64,000 nucleotides of DNA from NCBI GenBank assembly GCA_034687125.1, contig JAQGBZ010000008.1:372001-436000 (forward strand). Direction: 5' to 3'. The notes below the pieces were generated by a model. It was given only the letters and a program-made list of their open reading frames with translations. It ran no database searches and had not been told where the DNA came from. The position numbers and the translations under genes were made by a program. This document shows, one piece after another, positions 35,173 to 49,500 of this stretch (its first letter is position 1; each line of letters begins with the position of its first letter). Source of the stretch: Neelides folsomi (lineage: Eukaryota; Arthropoda; Collembola; Neelipleona; Neelidae).

Positions 35173-38100
35173 ACATCAAATGAAGACACACAGCTTTACT
35201 TTATTTTTGAGTTTTAAACTCTCAACTTTATTTATTTTGACTTTATTCGTTAGCTGATTTAAATAATAGAAAGTAAGACTTCATTGGAACTCCATACATA
35301 CCGAAATGATATATCAAAGTTGTGACGTTTATTCTTTAATTAATTCCTTACTCATTTTAATACTTATTATTAAATAAATAAGTTCGCCGAAAAGTATGTC
35401 AATTACCTATATTTTTGCGTTGATTTTACAATTTAAGGATTATACAGTCAATGTATTTCAGTAAAATAAATTTAATTAGCATTTAATATTCATAGAGTTA
35501 ATCAAACATAATTTACTTTAATGTTATAACTAACATTTAATTCGTTTTAAGATAAAAGGTTAATTTTTGCTTCACAGTCGTTAGTTTAATATGAATAATA
35601 ATAATTTTATGAAATTAAACTTTAATTACATTTACCTATATGATAAGGTTGTATTAAGGGATTGAATATTTTCTTATGAGTTGAGTAATTGGTAAAGTAG
35701 GAAGAGAGCGTAGGAGGAAATGCATAGAGTCAATTAGGAAGATGAGGAATCTAGTGAATTTATTTTTCTCGTAGGAACTGTACGGTTACTGTATCGGATC
35801 ATAAGATTTCTCTCCAGGGAAATCAACATGACTGATATCCAAGGATCATTATGTGATGAAGTTGGGAGATGAGAATTTGAATCTTCGATTCATCATCCAA
35901 GGAACGACGAATCTTTTTTCAATATCCTACACAATTACATTACTACACTCACTCCACGTTTATTCGACTATCATTAGTCAGCCATTTCTTTTATTTATTC
36001 GTACTGCATTCAACTATGATGATTCTGAAGGAAGCTATCTCAAATTAATTTAGATCAGAATTAAATAAAAATATTTATTTAGCATGGAAGTTAACTTATT
36101 TCTATTCAAAATATCTAACGGTGAATTCCTATATTAGGAATATCTTATAGTTGATCTAAATATAATATAGATTAAATCACTTGATAGATCTCTCAAATAC
36201 ACATTGCTTATATGTATAAAAAATACTTCATCATCATTAAAATAATTATACTTAGTAAGTTGGTATTTGATTGGGTTTCACTACATATTTCAAAATGTCT
36301 GACGAATCTCTCTTTCACTTTTAATGAGAAATTTATAAATACTTATATATTCAATGTAGATCTACTGAATATTAAATTATTACCACTATTAAATAATTGT
36401 ATTTTATTCAAAAGTTAATTCTACGATTTTGTAAAGCGTTGGATAAAATAGAGTGAAACTCATCTTCACGCGATTTACTTTTATATTGAAGGGAATGATC
36501 GGTGCGGTACAATCGATGTCATTAGGTTTAAAAAAGGGCTGAAGGAGCGACAGGTAGAAAAGAAGTAAAAGCCAAGGAATTTAATCAAAATGTGAATTCG
36601 CATGAATAAAAAAAATCATCGGCCCAATTTCCGGGATTTGCCAACCCGATTTATAGACAATACACTCTTCACAATTTCATTAATGTTGCCTATTTGCTAA
36701 ACTACTTGCTAATGAATGGATTTAAATAGATTTAGGCCTTAAATGTTTTTCAGAGATCAAAGTCAAGTCAATGGCACCAAAGAACATCTATAACTCAATT
36801 CCATTCAATTAAACTCTAATTGAGTAAAAGAATGAGAATGGTCATGTAAATAAACATTTTAATTAGATAAATTTTAAATAGAGTATAATCGACTCTCATT
36901 GTAATTAAGCCAATTGTTACCTATTTAACGGTAATACTCTTAAAAAGCATTAATATTAAATTCCACCTTCAACTAAGTAATTGCATGCAAAATATAAGCA
37001 CCATTAATCCTTGACTTAACTCTGTATGATTCACCATTAGTTAAAATGATATTGCTAATAAGAAAAACGGTACTAGCTCCAGAGCTATAGAAGTACTTTA
37101 CTGTGGCAGTGTACTTAAAATCTAAATCTTAAGGAATGGTTAAAGGTTGATGATCGGTATAGGTAAGATTTAATGTTAGAAGCGGCTAAATGAAACATAG
37201 GCATTCAAATGGCCTTGATAGGATAAAATGGACTTCCAAAATGGAACTGGTGAAGCCAATTGAGATAAAAAGAGGCACGGTTAAGTCAACTCGATGTAAA
37301 GCAAATTACGCCATTGTTATTATAATGCTGCACACACTTTAACTCTATTAATGTTTAAATGTCTTTAGAATAAATTTAAGGGATTTCCTAAAGATATGAA
37401 ATCATTAAGGTTAATTACATATTAAATGCGTATAACATTCCATATAAATGCAATTAGTGTAGCTAACTACAAATAGATCTGAAGTACATTTAATTATCAT
37501 GGATAATAATTAACTTAAGTAATTAAAATTCTGAATCTCTTAATCTCTAAACTTATATTAAAATATGACAAAATAAGCATTTTTTATTTAATTCCAAATG
37601 ATGTTGAAAATGTAACAACTTCAATGCATTCTTTATGAATCACGATAATAATGCAAAATGCACGCCAGAAACCAGTGAAGCAACTGCAATAAATAAATTT
37701 CATGTTTAATGGAAATTCTCCACTTAACATTACATTTAAATCTTAACATGTAATAGTAATAATGCACTAATCTAAATATTACAATATGAAAAATATTTGA
37801 TATTTCCTTTTGTATTTAAAATTTTAATATTCTACAAGTAAATGAGTAATGTTTATAGGGAAGGAAATCATTTTTGACCTTAAGTCCATCCAGCGTTCTT
37901 ACTTTTATCAACTTATTTAGGAAATAATTTTAATAAAAACAGTTTAAGATTTAATATACAATCCGCAATTTTCAATTGCATTTGAAAATGCAGTTTAGAC
38001 AAATGAGATTAAATTAATTTAATTCGTTTAGAATTCCAAAGGTTTGACATGATGAATTGCTCCAATAATTTAAACATTTCAGAATCTCAATTTATTGTTT

Positions 38101-38899
38101 CAACTATTTTGTAAAAGAATTTATATAAAAAATGATTTAACTATATGGTACTTGAACTTTGACTTATTGTTAACTAACTTAAATAACCATCATTTCCTAA
38201 TTCGAACATTATACCAAAAATGATTACATAATTGGATATAAAAATATGAATTTTATGACTCGTATTTCTTATATTATAATTAAGTAATTAAACATTGACT
38301 TAATTGTAATTAGGTTAAGTTCTCTATAAAATAATCATTGACTGTAATTTCCATTTAAAATACATTTCTAAAATGTTAATTAATGTTAAAATTAGGAATA
38401 AGATGTAAGTATACTTGTGCAATTATTTATCTATAAACTTTATATAATACGTGTGTGTTTTAACAAGGAAGGATATTTGGATGGTTTGTTAAAAAGAGAA
38501 TGAAAAAAGGAACATGTGTTTAAACGTACTGTGTAAATAGACGTCAAGATTCATCACAAATACCTTCAAACAATAAAAGTAGTCGAACTCCGTAGTGTTG
38601 TTAAAAGTAAAAAGAAAACTCTCTTGAAGTTTGAAATTAGCAGTAGAACAAATTGTGAAAATGAAACTCATCATCTGTGTTAGAACCATAGGAAATCCCA
38701 TGAGTGTTGACCGATGCTTTAAATAAGGATCGATAAACTAAATGGGGAATAAATTACAAAAGCAAATTAATTGTTCTTCTTTCATTTGGCACAATTTGGC
38801 ATAATCGTTTCATTCATTTGGGAGATTTTTAAAAGGCGATAAATATTCATTAACTATTAAGAAAGATTACTTGAATTTATATTATTGCACATCAAAGTT
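35173..38899. other. Intergenic region between the convergent endophilin and LRRC58 genes
   Basis: It holds the two 3' flanks and very AT-rich sequence. Frames near 35.85, 36.2 and 38.5 kb are short, hydrophobic and unrecognised. Nothing else is supported. Confidence 0.55.
35373..35378 (+). terminator. Candidate poly(A) signal of endophilin
   Basis: AATAAA about 200 bp after the stop codon at 35172. Assigned by position only. Confidence 0.35.
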
Positions 38900-40783
38900 T
38901 TATCCAAGAAGCACTTTCTTAATTTTATCTTCTTCCGAGTCTGAGTCACTTGTGGCATATACGGGTTGCTGGCTGCTACATTTCGGAGAACAAAGGTACT
39001 GAAGAAGCGGAACTCGATATTTTCCACAGAAATCAACGAATTTGATATGTTCGACGCACGTATCAAAATAAACACCTAAAAAACAACAACATTACATAGG
39101 TTAATAAAATAGTAATATTAAAATAGGTTAAAGTTATCAAATGTTTATAACACTAAATATACAAGTATGTATCATTATGAAGCGTGTTCGGATGCTCTGA
39201 TAGTATTAGAAGGCTAAATAATGTTCAAATTCTTAACTCGATGTACAAAAAAACGTTTTTGAACAAAGATGTTTTTCTTGATCCTTATTAAAAATCTCTA
39301 CGTTATGGAAAGTTTTCAATGACACTTTGACACAGGAAATAAAAAAAACTGGGCTAATGAACCAATAACAAATATTAAAAAATTTATAGTGGAAAATTTT
39401 GGCCTGACTCGACAGTTTCAATATCTAACTAAAAAACTAACTAATGATTGAACATTTTTAAACCAGTTATACCATTCTATTATATACAAACAAATATACA
39501 TTCTATTTAGTACACATTCTATTTTTGTTGTATAGGGTAAAAATTATATTGTGTAAATGTCTATCGGGTAAAAATCCTATTGCAACAACTTATAACCAAT
39601 TGTATGTATTTACTTATACACTTTTAAACATCGAGAGCTTTAATCTTTGAATCTTTAATGAATGAAAGAACTGACCTTTGCATCTAGGATTGACACACAT
39701 GTGGGCGCAATGTAAATAGTCATTCAACGTCTTTGGGATTTCTGCCTTATTGTATGGAATTCTTTGAGTCTTGATCGTTCTTCCTGCCAATTCCATCAAA
39801 GACGGTGGGTCGTAAATCATTTCACGGACGAATTGAACAACAAGGGGATTATCACGCAAACTAAGCTGTTGAACAAAATGTTTATAATTAATAATTAAAA
39901 TGAATAAATAAGTTTTTATTTAATAGAATTCTAAAATTCACGCACTTGTACTGTAAATTGCTAAATCTTTGAATATTTATAATTGTGATCTATAAAAAAT
40001 CAAATCATTTACCTCCATAAGATTTCTCAATTTAATAATTTCAATGGGAAGGACGGTAATTCTGTTCCTATGAAGTGATAGAGATTTCAATTGTTTTAAA
40101 TTCCTCACAGTGGACGGAATGCTCTCGAGGAGATTTTCGCAAAGGACAAACACTTTTAGTTGGGTTAATTCCCCCACTTCCAGAGGAATATCCGTCAACA
40201 CATTGCCACCCAAATACAAAACTTCCAATTTCCTCAGCCTCCGAATTTCTCTCGGCAGAGTTCCAATCCGATTCCCTCCGAGATGCAACGAGACCAATGA
40301 TGTCAAGTTAACAATTTCCATTGGTACTAAGGTGAGGTTGTTTCCGCTCAAATTGAGTTCCCTGAGGTTGCAAAGGTTTTTGAAATTCTTTGGGAAGGAT
40401 TCATCGTCCAAAAGATTATTCCGAGCGATGAGAGTCGTAAGGTGAATCAAATGAGTTAGAGATTCAGGAAGCGATGTGAGTTGATTGACAGACAAATCCA
40501 AATTCCGGAGATTTTCGTAGCTAGAGATCACGTTTGGGATGGTGAGCAAGGAATTGTTGGTGGCGATTAAAATCTCGACGGTTGAGTAAACTTTGACTGG
40601 TTGGTTGGTGAGGGCCTCGTCCAAATCCTCTGACTCCATTGAATTGTAGGAGAAGTCGAGGATTCGGGGAGAAGTCGGAGATCCCAAACTCATCCCGGGT
40701 GTTTCGTTGTTTTCGCCTCCACCAACTCCGACTTGAACAGAGTTCAATTCACTTTTGCTTATCAAAGGCAGAGCTCCAGCCAT
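38900..40783 (-). CDS. Leucine-rich repeat-containing protein 58 (LRRC58)
   Basis: Three coding exons on the minus strand, 40783-40013, 39865-39676 and 39075-38900, join in frame to 378 residues, close to the roughly 371 of the human protein. After a 50-60 residue polar N-terminus, about eight leucine-rich repeats of the LxxLxLxxNxLxxLPxx type fill residues 70-265 (for example LRNLDLSVNQLTSLPESL, LEVLYLGGNVLTDIPLEV). The C-terminus is the diagnostic LRRC58 module: YDPPSLMELAGRTIK, CVNPRCKGVYFDTCVEHIKF, VDFCGKYRVPLLQYLCSPKC, ending DSDSEEDKIKKVLLG. The conserved Cys pairs suggest a metal-binding fold. No signal peptide or membrane segment is present. An acceptor just upstream (exon start at 40865) indicates a 5' UTR intron. 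The family is poorly characterised, and I assign no reaction. Confidence 0.95.
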
Positions 40784-43700
40784 TTTAATCTCTATCTTTT
40801 TCTTAGAATGTGTTTATTAATAATAACTCGACCAATGTAGTTATTTCCAGGTTCAACAACTCACTCTGTAAATAAAAATAAATATAATCTTGTAAAAAAT
40901 ATTTTCATTAGATTTATTGATTCATACAATAAACAAAAATATAAAATGAACAGCGACGATAGAATTCCTCATCATTTAAAAATGAAAAATTATAAAAATA
41001 TTGATAAACCAAAAGTATTACAAATAAAATTACTTTATTATAAAATCATTTCTTATTTAGACTATTTAAATGTTTAATTTCTTGTCTAATTTCTTTTAAA
41101 TAGTTTAATAATTTAACATAATTTCTGACCTTTTAATTTTCCTTAATTGTGTGGATGTTCGCTAACTTTCCTTTTTCTCTCTGAAGATCATTCGATCTTG
41201 AGCTCTGTCCGTGGAGAGTTGAATTGAATGAATGCAATCTCGTGGTTTTTTGATTCTTTTGCTTGAATGTGTGATGAGTCCGAAGGCCAACTGGTTCTCA
41301 AAGCTCTCGACGCTGTCCAGCAGCTTCCATTTGCCCCTCCATTCACTCAACATTCGCCGCTCACGTGGAAGGCTATCTTTATAAATATTTCAGTTACCTT
41401 CGACATTATGCAGTATCCAACTTTTCCGCCTTCTAAATACACAATACTCAATATGTATTACCAATGTAATACACATTCTTACTCTAAACATTGATTACAT
41501 ATGGCATTTATATCATATTTTAAATATTTACTCATATATCGCTCCAATTTCCAATACATACAATATTTTTTACATATTACATACATATTTGCACAGGCTT
41601 GGTTAAAGAGATAATTTACTATTGACTCTCAGAGGCAAATAAGAAATGTACAAATTGACATTAATGCACGTGCCAATCAAAATCATTTGGTTTCTAATGA
41701 TTTATTCCCATATGCTACATATGATAAAATATTTTAAAAATTAATGTTTTAAAATAATATGCGTCATTTGCCGTATTGCTGGATTATCTAATGATTTAAC
41801 TTCAAAAACATCGTCAATTTTAATGGGATGTGCTATGCAAAAAAGATAGGAATGCTTTCTGCTTGCTTTCTGCTCATATACATTTTATACAGGAATGCAT
41901 GATTGAAGCTAAAGTTTACTAAATAAGAACAAAGTCCGGTCGGAAGGCGTAACGCAAATGCAAATTCTGACTTAAAAAAATGTTTACTTACGTCTTGAAT
42001 CTCCGCTTTACGTCTGAAAGTTAATGAAGCAAAACATATTATAGCAAGCTTGTTGATTGTAACTGCATGTGTGTATGTATACATATTATGTGCTCAAGGA
42101 ATTGTTACGTCTTGGTCTTGACTTCACGTGTGTAAAAGATGATCCAGAGAACGAGATGAACAGGAATATGAAATAAATACGTAGTGACCAAAACTGGATC
42201 CTTTACGTCATTTCCACAAGAATGGAAGTTGAGAGTTCGAAGAAAAACATTTGAGTTGATAATGTGAAACTGACAGGTGCAATTATTCATCAGGTGTAGT
42301 TTTTCAATTAATTATTACGATCTCAATTAACTTTTTATCATTGGTTAGCAATTATCCGCACATTTACTACTTACGGTGTTACGATTAGCAATATGAGTTT
42401 TATTGCACTTGAAAACCGGCATCTTCATAAAATCAAGGCCTAGTTAACTTGATACAATTAACCCATTATACTTAACTAAGCAATTAAGCACAAAAACATA
42501 ATTAAATCCTTACTGTACTTCCGATCAATTGCATAATACAGAAATTGGTCAATAAAATTTCAATCATAATTGGATCTTCTTCTCGATTATTTGCTATATG
42601 CCTATTTTATACTCTACATAGTAGTTATGTATTTCCATAATATAAGTATTACTAGCTGATATACGATAGTGTGAATAGGAAAATTGAACAACTGGTCATT
42701 ATACATATCATTGATTGATTGGAGGTTTAGTGGTTAATTGATTGACAGCCGGTCTCCTCCGCTTTATTGACAATTCCACATTCGACGACTCTCTTCACAT
42801 TTGACCTTAATAGATAAAAGCACTCCTGAACTTCCAACTATTGGAATTAATCAAGTTCAACTCTATCGTTCATCTCATAAGAAAATCCCATACTCATACA
42901 ATACAATACTCAACATACAAAATTTTAGCAGTTTTAAGCATACATGCATAAATAGATATACTGTACATCGACTACTATGTAAGTATATGTATTACCTACG
43001 TATACACACACACTATTGTAAATATCAACAATATATAAGAATTAAATACGAAATGGAAAAGAGATGAAAAATTTAATCAACGTTTATTTGATCAAATCCA
43101 CTTAACCTAGAGAAGACAAAAGGTATGTTAATTCGATCTCCGAACTTTGTCCTATTTACTTTCTAGTTCAATAATTCATCAATCGGGTCATCAGGAACAT
43201 TTTATTAATAAGAATTGACTTTCAAGTCCAATGGTAAAATGTTGATCTATGGGAATAACGAAGAATGTGTCGCTGGGAGGGTTTTGGCGTCTTGCAAATA
43301 TTTGATAGAACAAGTGAATACATTATTGAATTAGCAGCAGAGATATTGAGCTGTCATCAATTATTCCCTCAATCATTTCGTCTTCTGTCAACCGGGTCGC
43401 CAAGTTGGTGAGCCCTCAATGCTTATTCAGTCCTTCAGGTGCATAAATTTATGGTCAAATGCTGAATGGAGTTCTCCATCCCTCCCCAATTATCATTTCT
43501 CCCACGTGGGTTCAAAAAGGGTTAAATTGAAAGTTGTCAAAACCCTTTTTGCATTCAATTGCCTTCGCCTTCACCTTCACACTTGAAAATCCTTTGATTG
43601 TTCGCCGTTGGTTCCGTCTTGGGTCGAACAATGAGAAATTCCTCTCTTGTCACCTGAGCGGAATGAGAGTAATTTTAAATTTACCTCCAGGCAGTTACTA

Positions 43701-46546
43701 AATAATCTGACGCTCTTTTGTGAGTTCAAAGGCAATGGGAATAAGTTGATAAAGGAAAGAATAACCAGGGCGGAATTAAGAATGAAATTTTGGAAGGTGT
43801 TTGCAGGTCACGAGGGAAAGACAAGGCAACTTCAATATTTACATTGAGAAGATGAGAGAAAGAGTCATTTAGCTCTGGCAGGATAATCAAGGCATTCAAA
43901 CACGGACTTTGACGTTTATGCAAATTAAAATCCACGGGCCGTTTTTAAATTCTTCTTTAAATGCTTTTTGACAGCCGACATTTGGATTCCTCACCTTTGC
44001 TATATGATTCATCTTACTCAAAAATTATTTAAATATTCATCTCACTGTCAGTCTTTATAAACAGTAAAACAGTGTTTATTAAACACACACATGCAAATAT
44101 GATGAATTTCACAGATTTAATTTGCAGATTTACTTAATTAAACTTCTCTGTGAACAAAATCCGTAAGGAATTGTAAGACAAATTGTAAATGTAATTAAAA
44201 ATTAACAACGGTTTAATTGAAAGAAATTAATTAAAAAGACAAATAGAAACGTGCGAGTTTAATGAAGCCAAACGAAAGAAAATGTGGAAAATCTATTTAT
44301 TTACATAAAATAAAGTTAGAACAAGGAGAAATTTTGTTAATTTTATTTTAAGGATTTGACGTTCGTTCTCACGCACGTCTCTTTATACAGACAAAATAAA
44401 AGACAAAATAAAAGGTAAAATAAAGAGTCAATTGGAAGAACAAAAGAGAAAAAAGGGTGATGGGAAAGAATTTGCCTTTCAAGTGGTTTAATTCCGCTTT
44501 GGCGAAATTGCAACTTAAAATGACGAGGACATTTATTCTTAAAAAGAATATCTCTTTTTAGGAATAAAAGTTTCAACATTCGGCCCCTTTCCCTCACTTT
44601 GTTTAAGGAGAAATGAGAGGAAATGAAAGAGAATTGAATTACTTTGCCGCACAGCCATTTGATTAAAACTTTCCAAGTCCTACATAAACTTCCCTTTGAA
44701 GGACAATGATGAGATTTGAAACAAAGATGTGAATTTGGTGAGAGCTGATATTTAAGATTATTTAAGATAATTTCCTTGCTCTCCCTTTTATGATTTAATT
44801 CCAATTTCTTATAATTGATAGACTTGAATTAATTAACTATCTTTAATTAATTAAATGCAAGCTTATGAATCTTAATTCTAAAATCTTACTTTAATTTGGT
44901 TTATTTCGGTTTATGAAAGAAATAAAAACATCGATTTTTTATAATAAAGAAATACCGGCTTTATTGTATTAATTAAATTTTTGTACGGTGAGAGTTAGTG
45001 ACATTTACTAACCACTAATTAATCATTATAATTAAAATCATTTTCATTTTACTGTCTTGTTCTGTTCCTTTCCTGTTCAAATGAGATTGCAAAAGTTCAT
45101 ACTTTAAATAATTAAAAAGTAAAAATTTTCAAAAGAAAGTCCTACAAGGTTTAAATTAACATTAATTATTCACTAAAGAATTTTTGTCTACCTGAAAATT
45201 ACAATGTTTGTGCTAAATACGATATTTGTCCAATAGTTAACTCGTCATTAACTTTCCTATAAAAAATGGTGGGACCTTTTGAATTAAACAGTAAACTTTA
45301 ATTAAAATTATGTCATAATTTGTTCGTACTTGCATCCTAACATTATTTTATGTAAATATGTATTACATTTAAATAATCTTTACATTAGTTATAATTAAAA
45401 TTAGTTTAGTAATTAAAACTTGATGATTTAAAATGTAACATAAAACTTTACAGATTGTTTGTTTGTATATAAAGCAATAACAATTCTACAACTTCTTAAG
45501 TGCTTTTAAGAAATTAACATTTAACTATTTAACAAAAATTTCACGTGTTTGAAATATTTTATACAAAACTTGTATTCCAAATGGACGTTGTTCTCAAAGG
45601 GGGTTTCAACATTCACCTTCCACTTCAATTAGAATTAAAATACAAAAGATTGCGGCCTCAACAATTTGAACACAATTTCATCTTCATTCTCCACTTTCAT
45701 TCGGCCGAGTCGTCCATTCATTCACCAAACTCACGTCTTTCTCTTTCATTTTCTCCCCTTTTAATTATGCCTTTACATTCACAATTAAAAAATAGAAGGC
45801 TTCCATTAGCTCCGCTCCAAATCCCGTTCTTAGCTTTTATTCCACAGTAGACATACAGACACAATTCCCCGGTTCGCTTTAAATCCTAAAATCCTCCTTT
45901 GCAAGATACAATTAAATTGAATACAATTAAAAGTTAATTTAAAATTAATCAGATCTTCGTCATTACTTGGCTTATATTTCCACCTCTAATCCTGACCTTA
46001 TTGAAACAATAGTCCTTTTGAACCCCAAATAAATAACAATCTCCTTCCGCGTTCCTTTTTTCATAATTTAAGTATGTTATTTTATACACAAAATGTATAC
46101 TAAATATTTATAAGTTCAATATTTATATTAACTGCAAATGTTACCATTAATATATTTTATGACATTATTAACAATCACAAATACTTGCAACAAGTATTGA
46201 AAAATATGAGATGGGGGATTTGGGTAGGAAATAGAAAAATGAATAATTCGTTTTGATAGCATCTGACAGCAAGGTAAATAAATTCTAACTACTAAAATCT
46301 GTATCTTTTTTAAGAAAAAAAGAAAAGGGCAATTAATACTTCTTGTTCGCTAATGATATAATGTATTTTATATATAATATTGTTTATATTGTGCACTCGA
46401 TTACAAAACCATAAAAATATTCAACAAATTTCAATTACAATTCAGCTAAATTAATGTAAATTACATAAAAAAGAATAAGAGTATTTAAATAGTTTTTGGT
46501 ATAAAGTTGTCTGAAGAACTCCATTACTCGCAGGGTTAAATTTCCT
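40784..46546. other. Intergenic region between LRRC58 (5' side) and the semaphorin gene (3' side)
   Basis: It should contain the LRRC58 promoter and 5' UTR exon or exons and the semaphorin 3' UTR. A minus-strand frame of 153 codons (44343-44804) is the longest unexplained one, but it has a low-complexity start and end and no recognisable motif. A 12-bp near-tandem repeat lies at 44390-44425, and a 10-bp E-box palindrome CCCACGTGGG at 43501-43510. A TACATA/GTAC-rich tract spans about 42590-42670. No gene is supported. Confidence 0.5.
44390..44425. repeat. Short tandem repeat, 12-bp unit, about three copies
   Basis: GACAAAATAAAA is repeated twice exactly and a third time with changes (GGTAAAATAAAG). 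Confidence 0.6.
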
Positions 46547-49500
46547 CTACAAGTAAATCTTTTTTACTGTTTTCTCCAGCGTGTCAGTGTTGAGATTATT
46601 TTTCAAGGGATTCTTGGAAAGGGTCGAGGGCGTCACATTGACGACAAAGTCAATAGGGGTGGGTTTGGTGAGTCGTTGTGACTCATTTGCTGAAACGGCC
46701 GCGTTGGACGCTTCCTTTGTTTTTGATTGTCGGACGGAGAGCCATCTTGAAGCGATGAACCCGAGGGAAAATCCAATCAAGAGGGAGAGGACGGCCGAAG
46801 ACAACGTGGCCAAAATGACCGACTGACTGCTCACTGAGGAATTCTCCGATCGGACGAAGCTCGAGGATTCTGCAAAAACAATCAACATATGAGTTTACAT
46901 GGCCAAAGGCTTTTTCGATGTCAACAAGTAAAATGTAACGGGATAAGGATTTAGCCTTCAGTGGATATTATTATAATTAATGAGGATTTAAAAGTGGTGG
47001 CTTTGATAACGTTCCCCAACATAACATCAACTTCTATTATTATTAATATTGAAGAGCGGAGATTGAAAGCTCATTATTAATTTCATGTCGCTGAGCGGAT
47101 AAAAGAAGGATGGATATAGTTCCATTAAATGGCTATAGTTGGATTAAGAGGGAGTACAAAGGGAATTTAAACCGACACCGCCAGATTCAATCAATCAATC
47201 AATGTGAGAAGATCATAAATCTTGAATCGAGTCTTTACAAACCCTCGGGCGATGCTTTAAATAATAAAAACTAAATTGAGCTCTAAACTCTCAAATTCTC
47301 CTTACATAAATAAAACGCAAAAGTAAGTGTAAATAAAACGCGTACAGGGAAATAATTGAGTTGTGTATAATCCCAATATCGTATATGTAAAAGTTTATAC
47401 CCTATAAGATTTTTTCTCCTTTTAAGACTAAGATTAACCAATGTCCACTACAATGACAATGAAATTCTAGGAAAATTAGAAATTTCTTTTATATTGCTTT
47501 TTTATATTGTAAAATTGTAATCCAAGTCATGCAATTTTCTTTTTGGGTGACTAAAAACCTTCGCCAAAATTCCATTAAACATTCATTGTGTCGTCAAATA
47601 ATGGAAAGAAAATGAGACGTGATTAAAATGGAATCAGGAAAGAAATACATTATAATATTCTTCCAAGTGTATTAGTGATCATAATCGTGATTCAGTAATG
47701 AAAACAAACTTGAAAAATACATATTAGAAAAGACGAAAGAAAACTTTTTGCCCAAATATCATTTAGGATTATTAAATAAATATTGTGCTAAACGTTCATT
47801 TTACTTTACAACACTTTTTTGCACAAAAGAGTAAAACGTGAGGATTGATCATGCAATATTTAAGCACAATTTGATCAACTCTCCTTGTTCTTCTTCAATT
47901 TCACCTTCAGATAGAATAGTAAATAAATGGAATAAAAAGATTTACTCCAAGTATTTACTTCAAAATACAATTAACATTCATGACATGAGCGAGGCTGGTA
48001 AAGTAAAGGATTAAATGATTGTTTCGCAAACAAGGGTTAGAAAATTGCAAATATATTGACTTTAGTTTAATAGAAAGTTCTAAGTTAGTGAAGACACGAG
48101 TACTTAAACAAGTCAGCATTATTTCATTTTAAGAAAGTTATTTACATTTCTTATTTTTTGACCACGTGTGTGACCAAGCTGCCTACTATTTATGTAAAGG
48201 AACATTCTTATACTAACAGTATGTAAGTAAATGTTTTATAACGCTGATATTTATTTAAATTGAAGTGCAATTTTGGAATTTCTATTTATTACTGAAGGCT
48301 AAATAATTTTTTTCGTTTAAATCTAATTTTAAATGATTTAAGAGAATAAAAGACAGATTTAGACATTGCTAAAATAGTACTAAATTTGGTCTTACCTCCT
48401 TCGGACGAAGGTCTCGGCTGATGAGGAACTCTATGGATTTCATTATTATCTGGATTGATTGTGTCATTTTGGGTGGCAATGAGAATCGTCTCTTCGCCTT
48501 TTCCGCTCCCGCCAACGTATGACAAATCACCCGCCAATGGGCCAATGATTTCCGGAACATCGGGACAATTACAATTCAAATCCTCCCTTCGTTCTTCCCT
48601 CACTTCTAAAATTTAATTACAATTACAATTAAAATAATATTAATTTCACTTTCTTCATCTTCACATATAAAATCATAATCATGTAAGAAGCAGCATCAAA
48701 AATTGTATTGATGGATTTACCTTCCTCGATAATACTTTTCAGGTGATTAGCCTCGATAACGTCATTGCTCTTCTCGTCTAAACAAGGAAAAAGATAACTT
48801 ACTTTAGTGACTCATTCCATTTAATGAAGGAGAACAATGAAACAATGTTGGTTCATAAAACACACAAACCCTAATGGTTCACAAGTTTAAATACTCTTAT
48901 TATTGATGTCGTAAGAACAAACGGTCTTTGAACAAACGCGTTCATCATTTACCAAATAAGAAAATGCATACACAAGAACTTTGTTTGTTAGAACTTTGTT
49001 AAACGTTGATTGTAAGGCGAATGTCATAAATTAGAGGTTAAACAGTTCCATATTTCCCCATTGCTCAAATAACTCACATTATTGCAGAATGAATTTAACT
49101 ATGTTCACTTGGGCCATTGTTAATTGTTGGGCATGTGAATTGGACTAATTTGATTAGTGCAGCGGCTAATGAGCCACTTTGCATTAAGGTCATCGTAAAT
49201 AACGTTGGTTCTTACAAAATCAAATATTTGCACTTCTATTCATTATAATGAATTATGCTTATAATAATTCAATACTTGTACCTACAACACTACGCTACTA
49301 ACTAACTAACTACCCACTATACCTATTTGTATGTAAATAAATATATTATGTATAAAGTATAAGTATTGACATTTTCAAGTGTTGAATAAATATGATTTTA
49401 ATGTTACAATGCAATATTGAACCTTTAGGGGAAATGCAAATAAAGATTAACTAGCTAACATGGATAGAAATTATGTAATTTGTTGCAACTTACCAATTGG

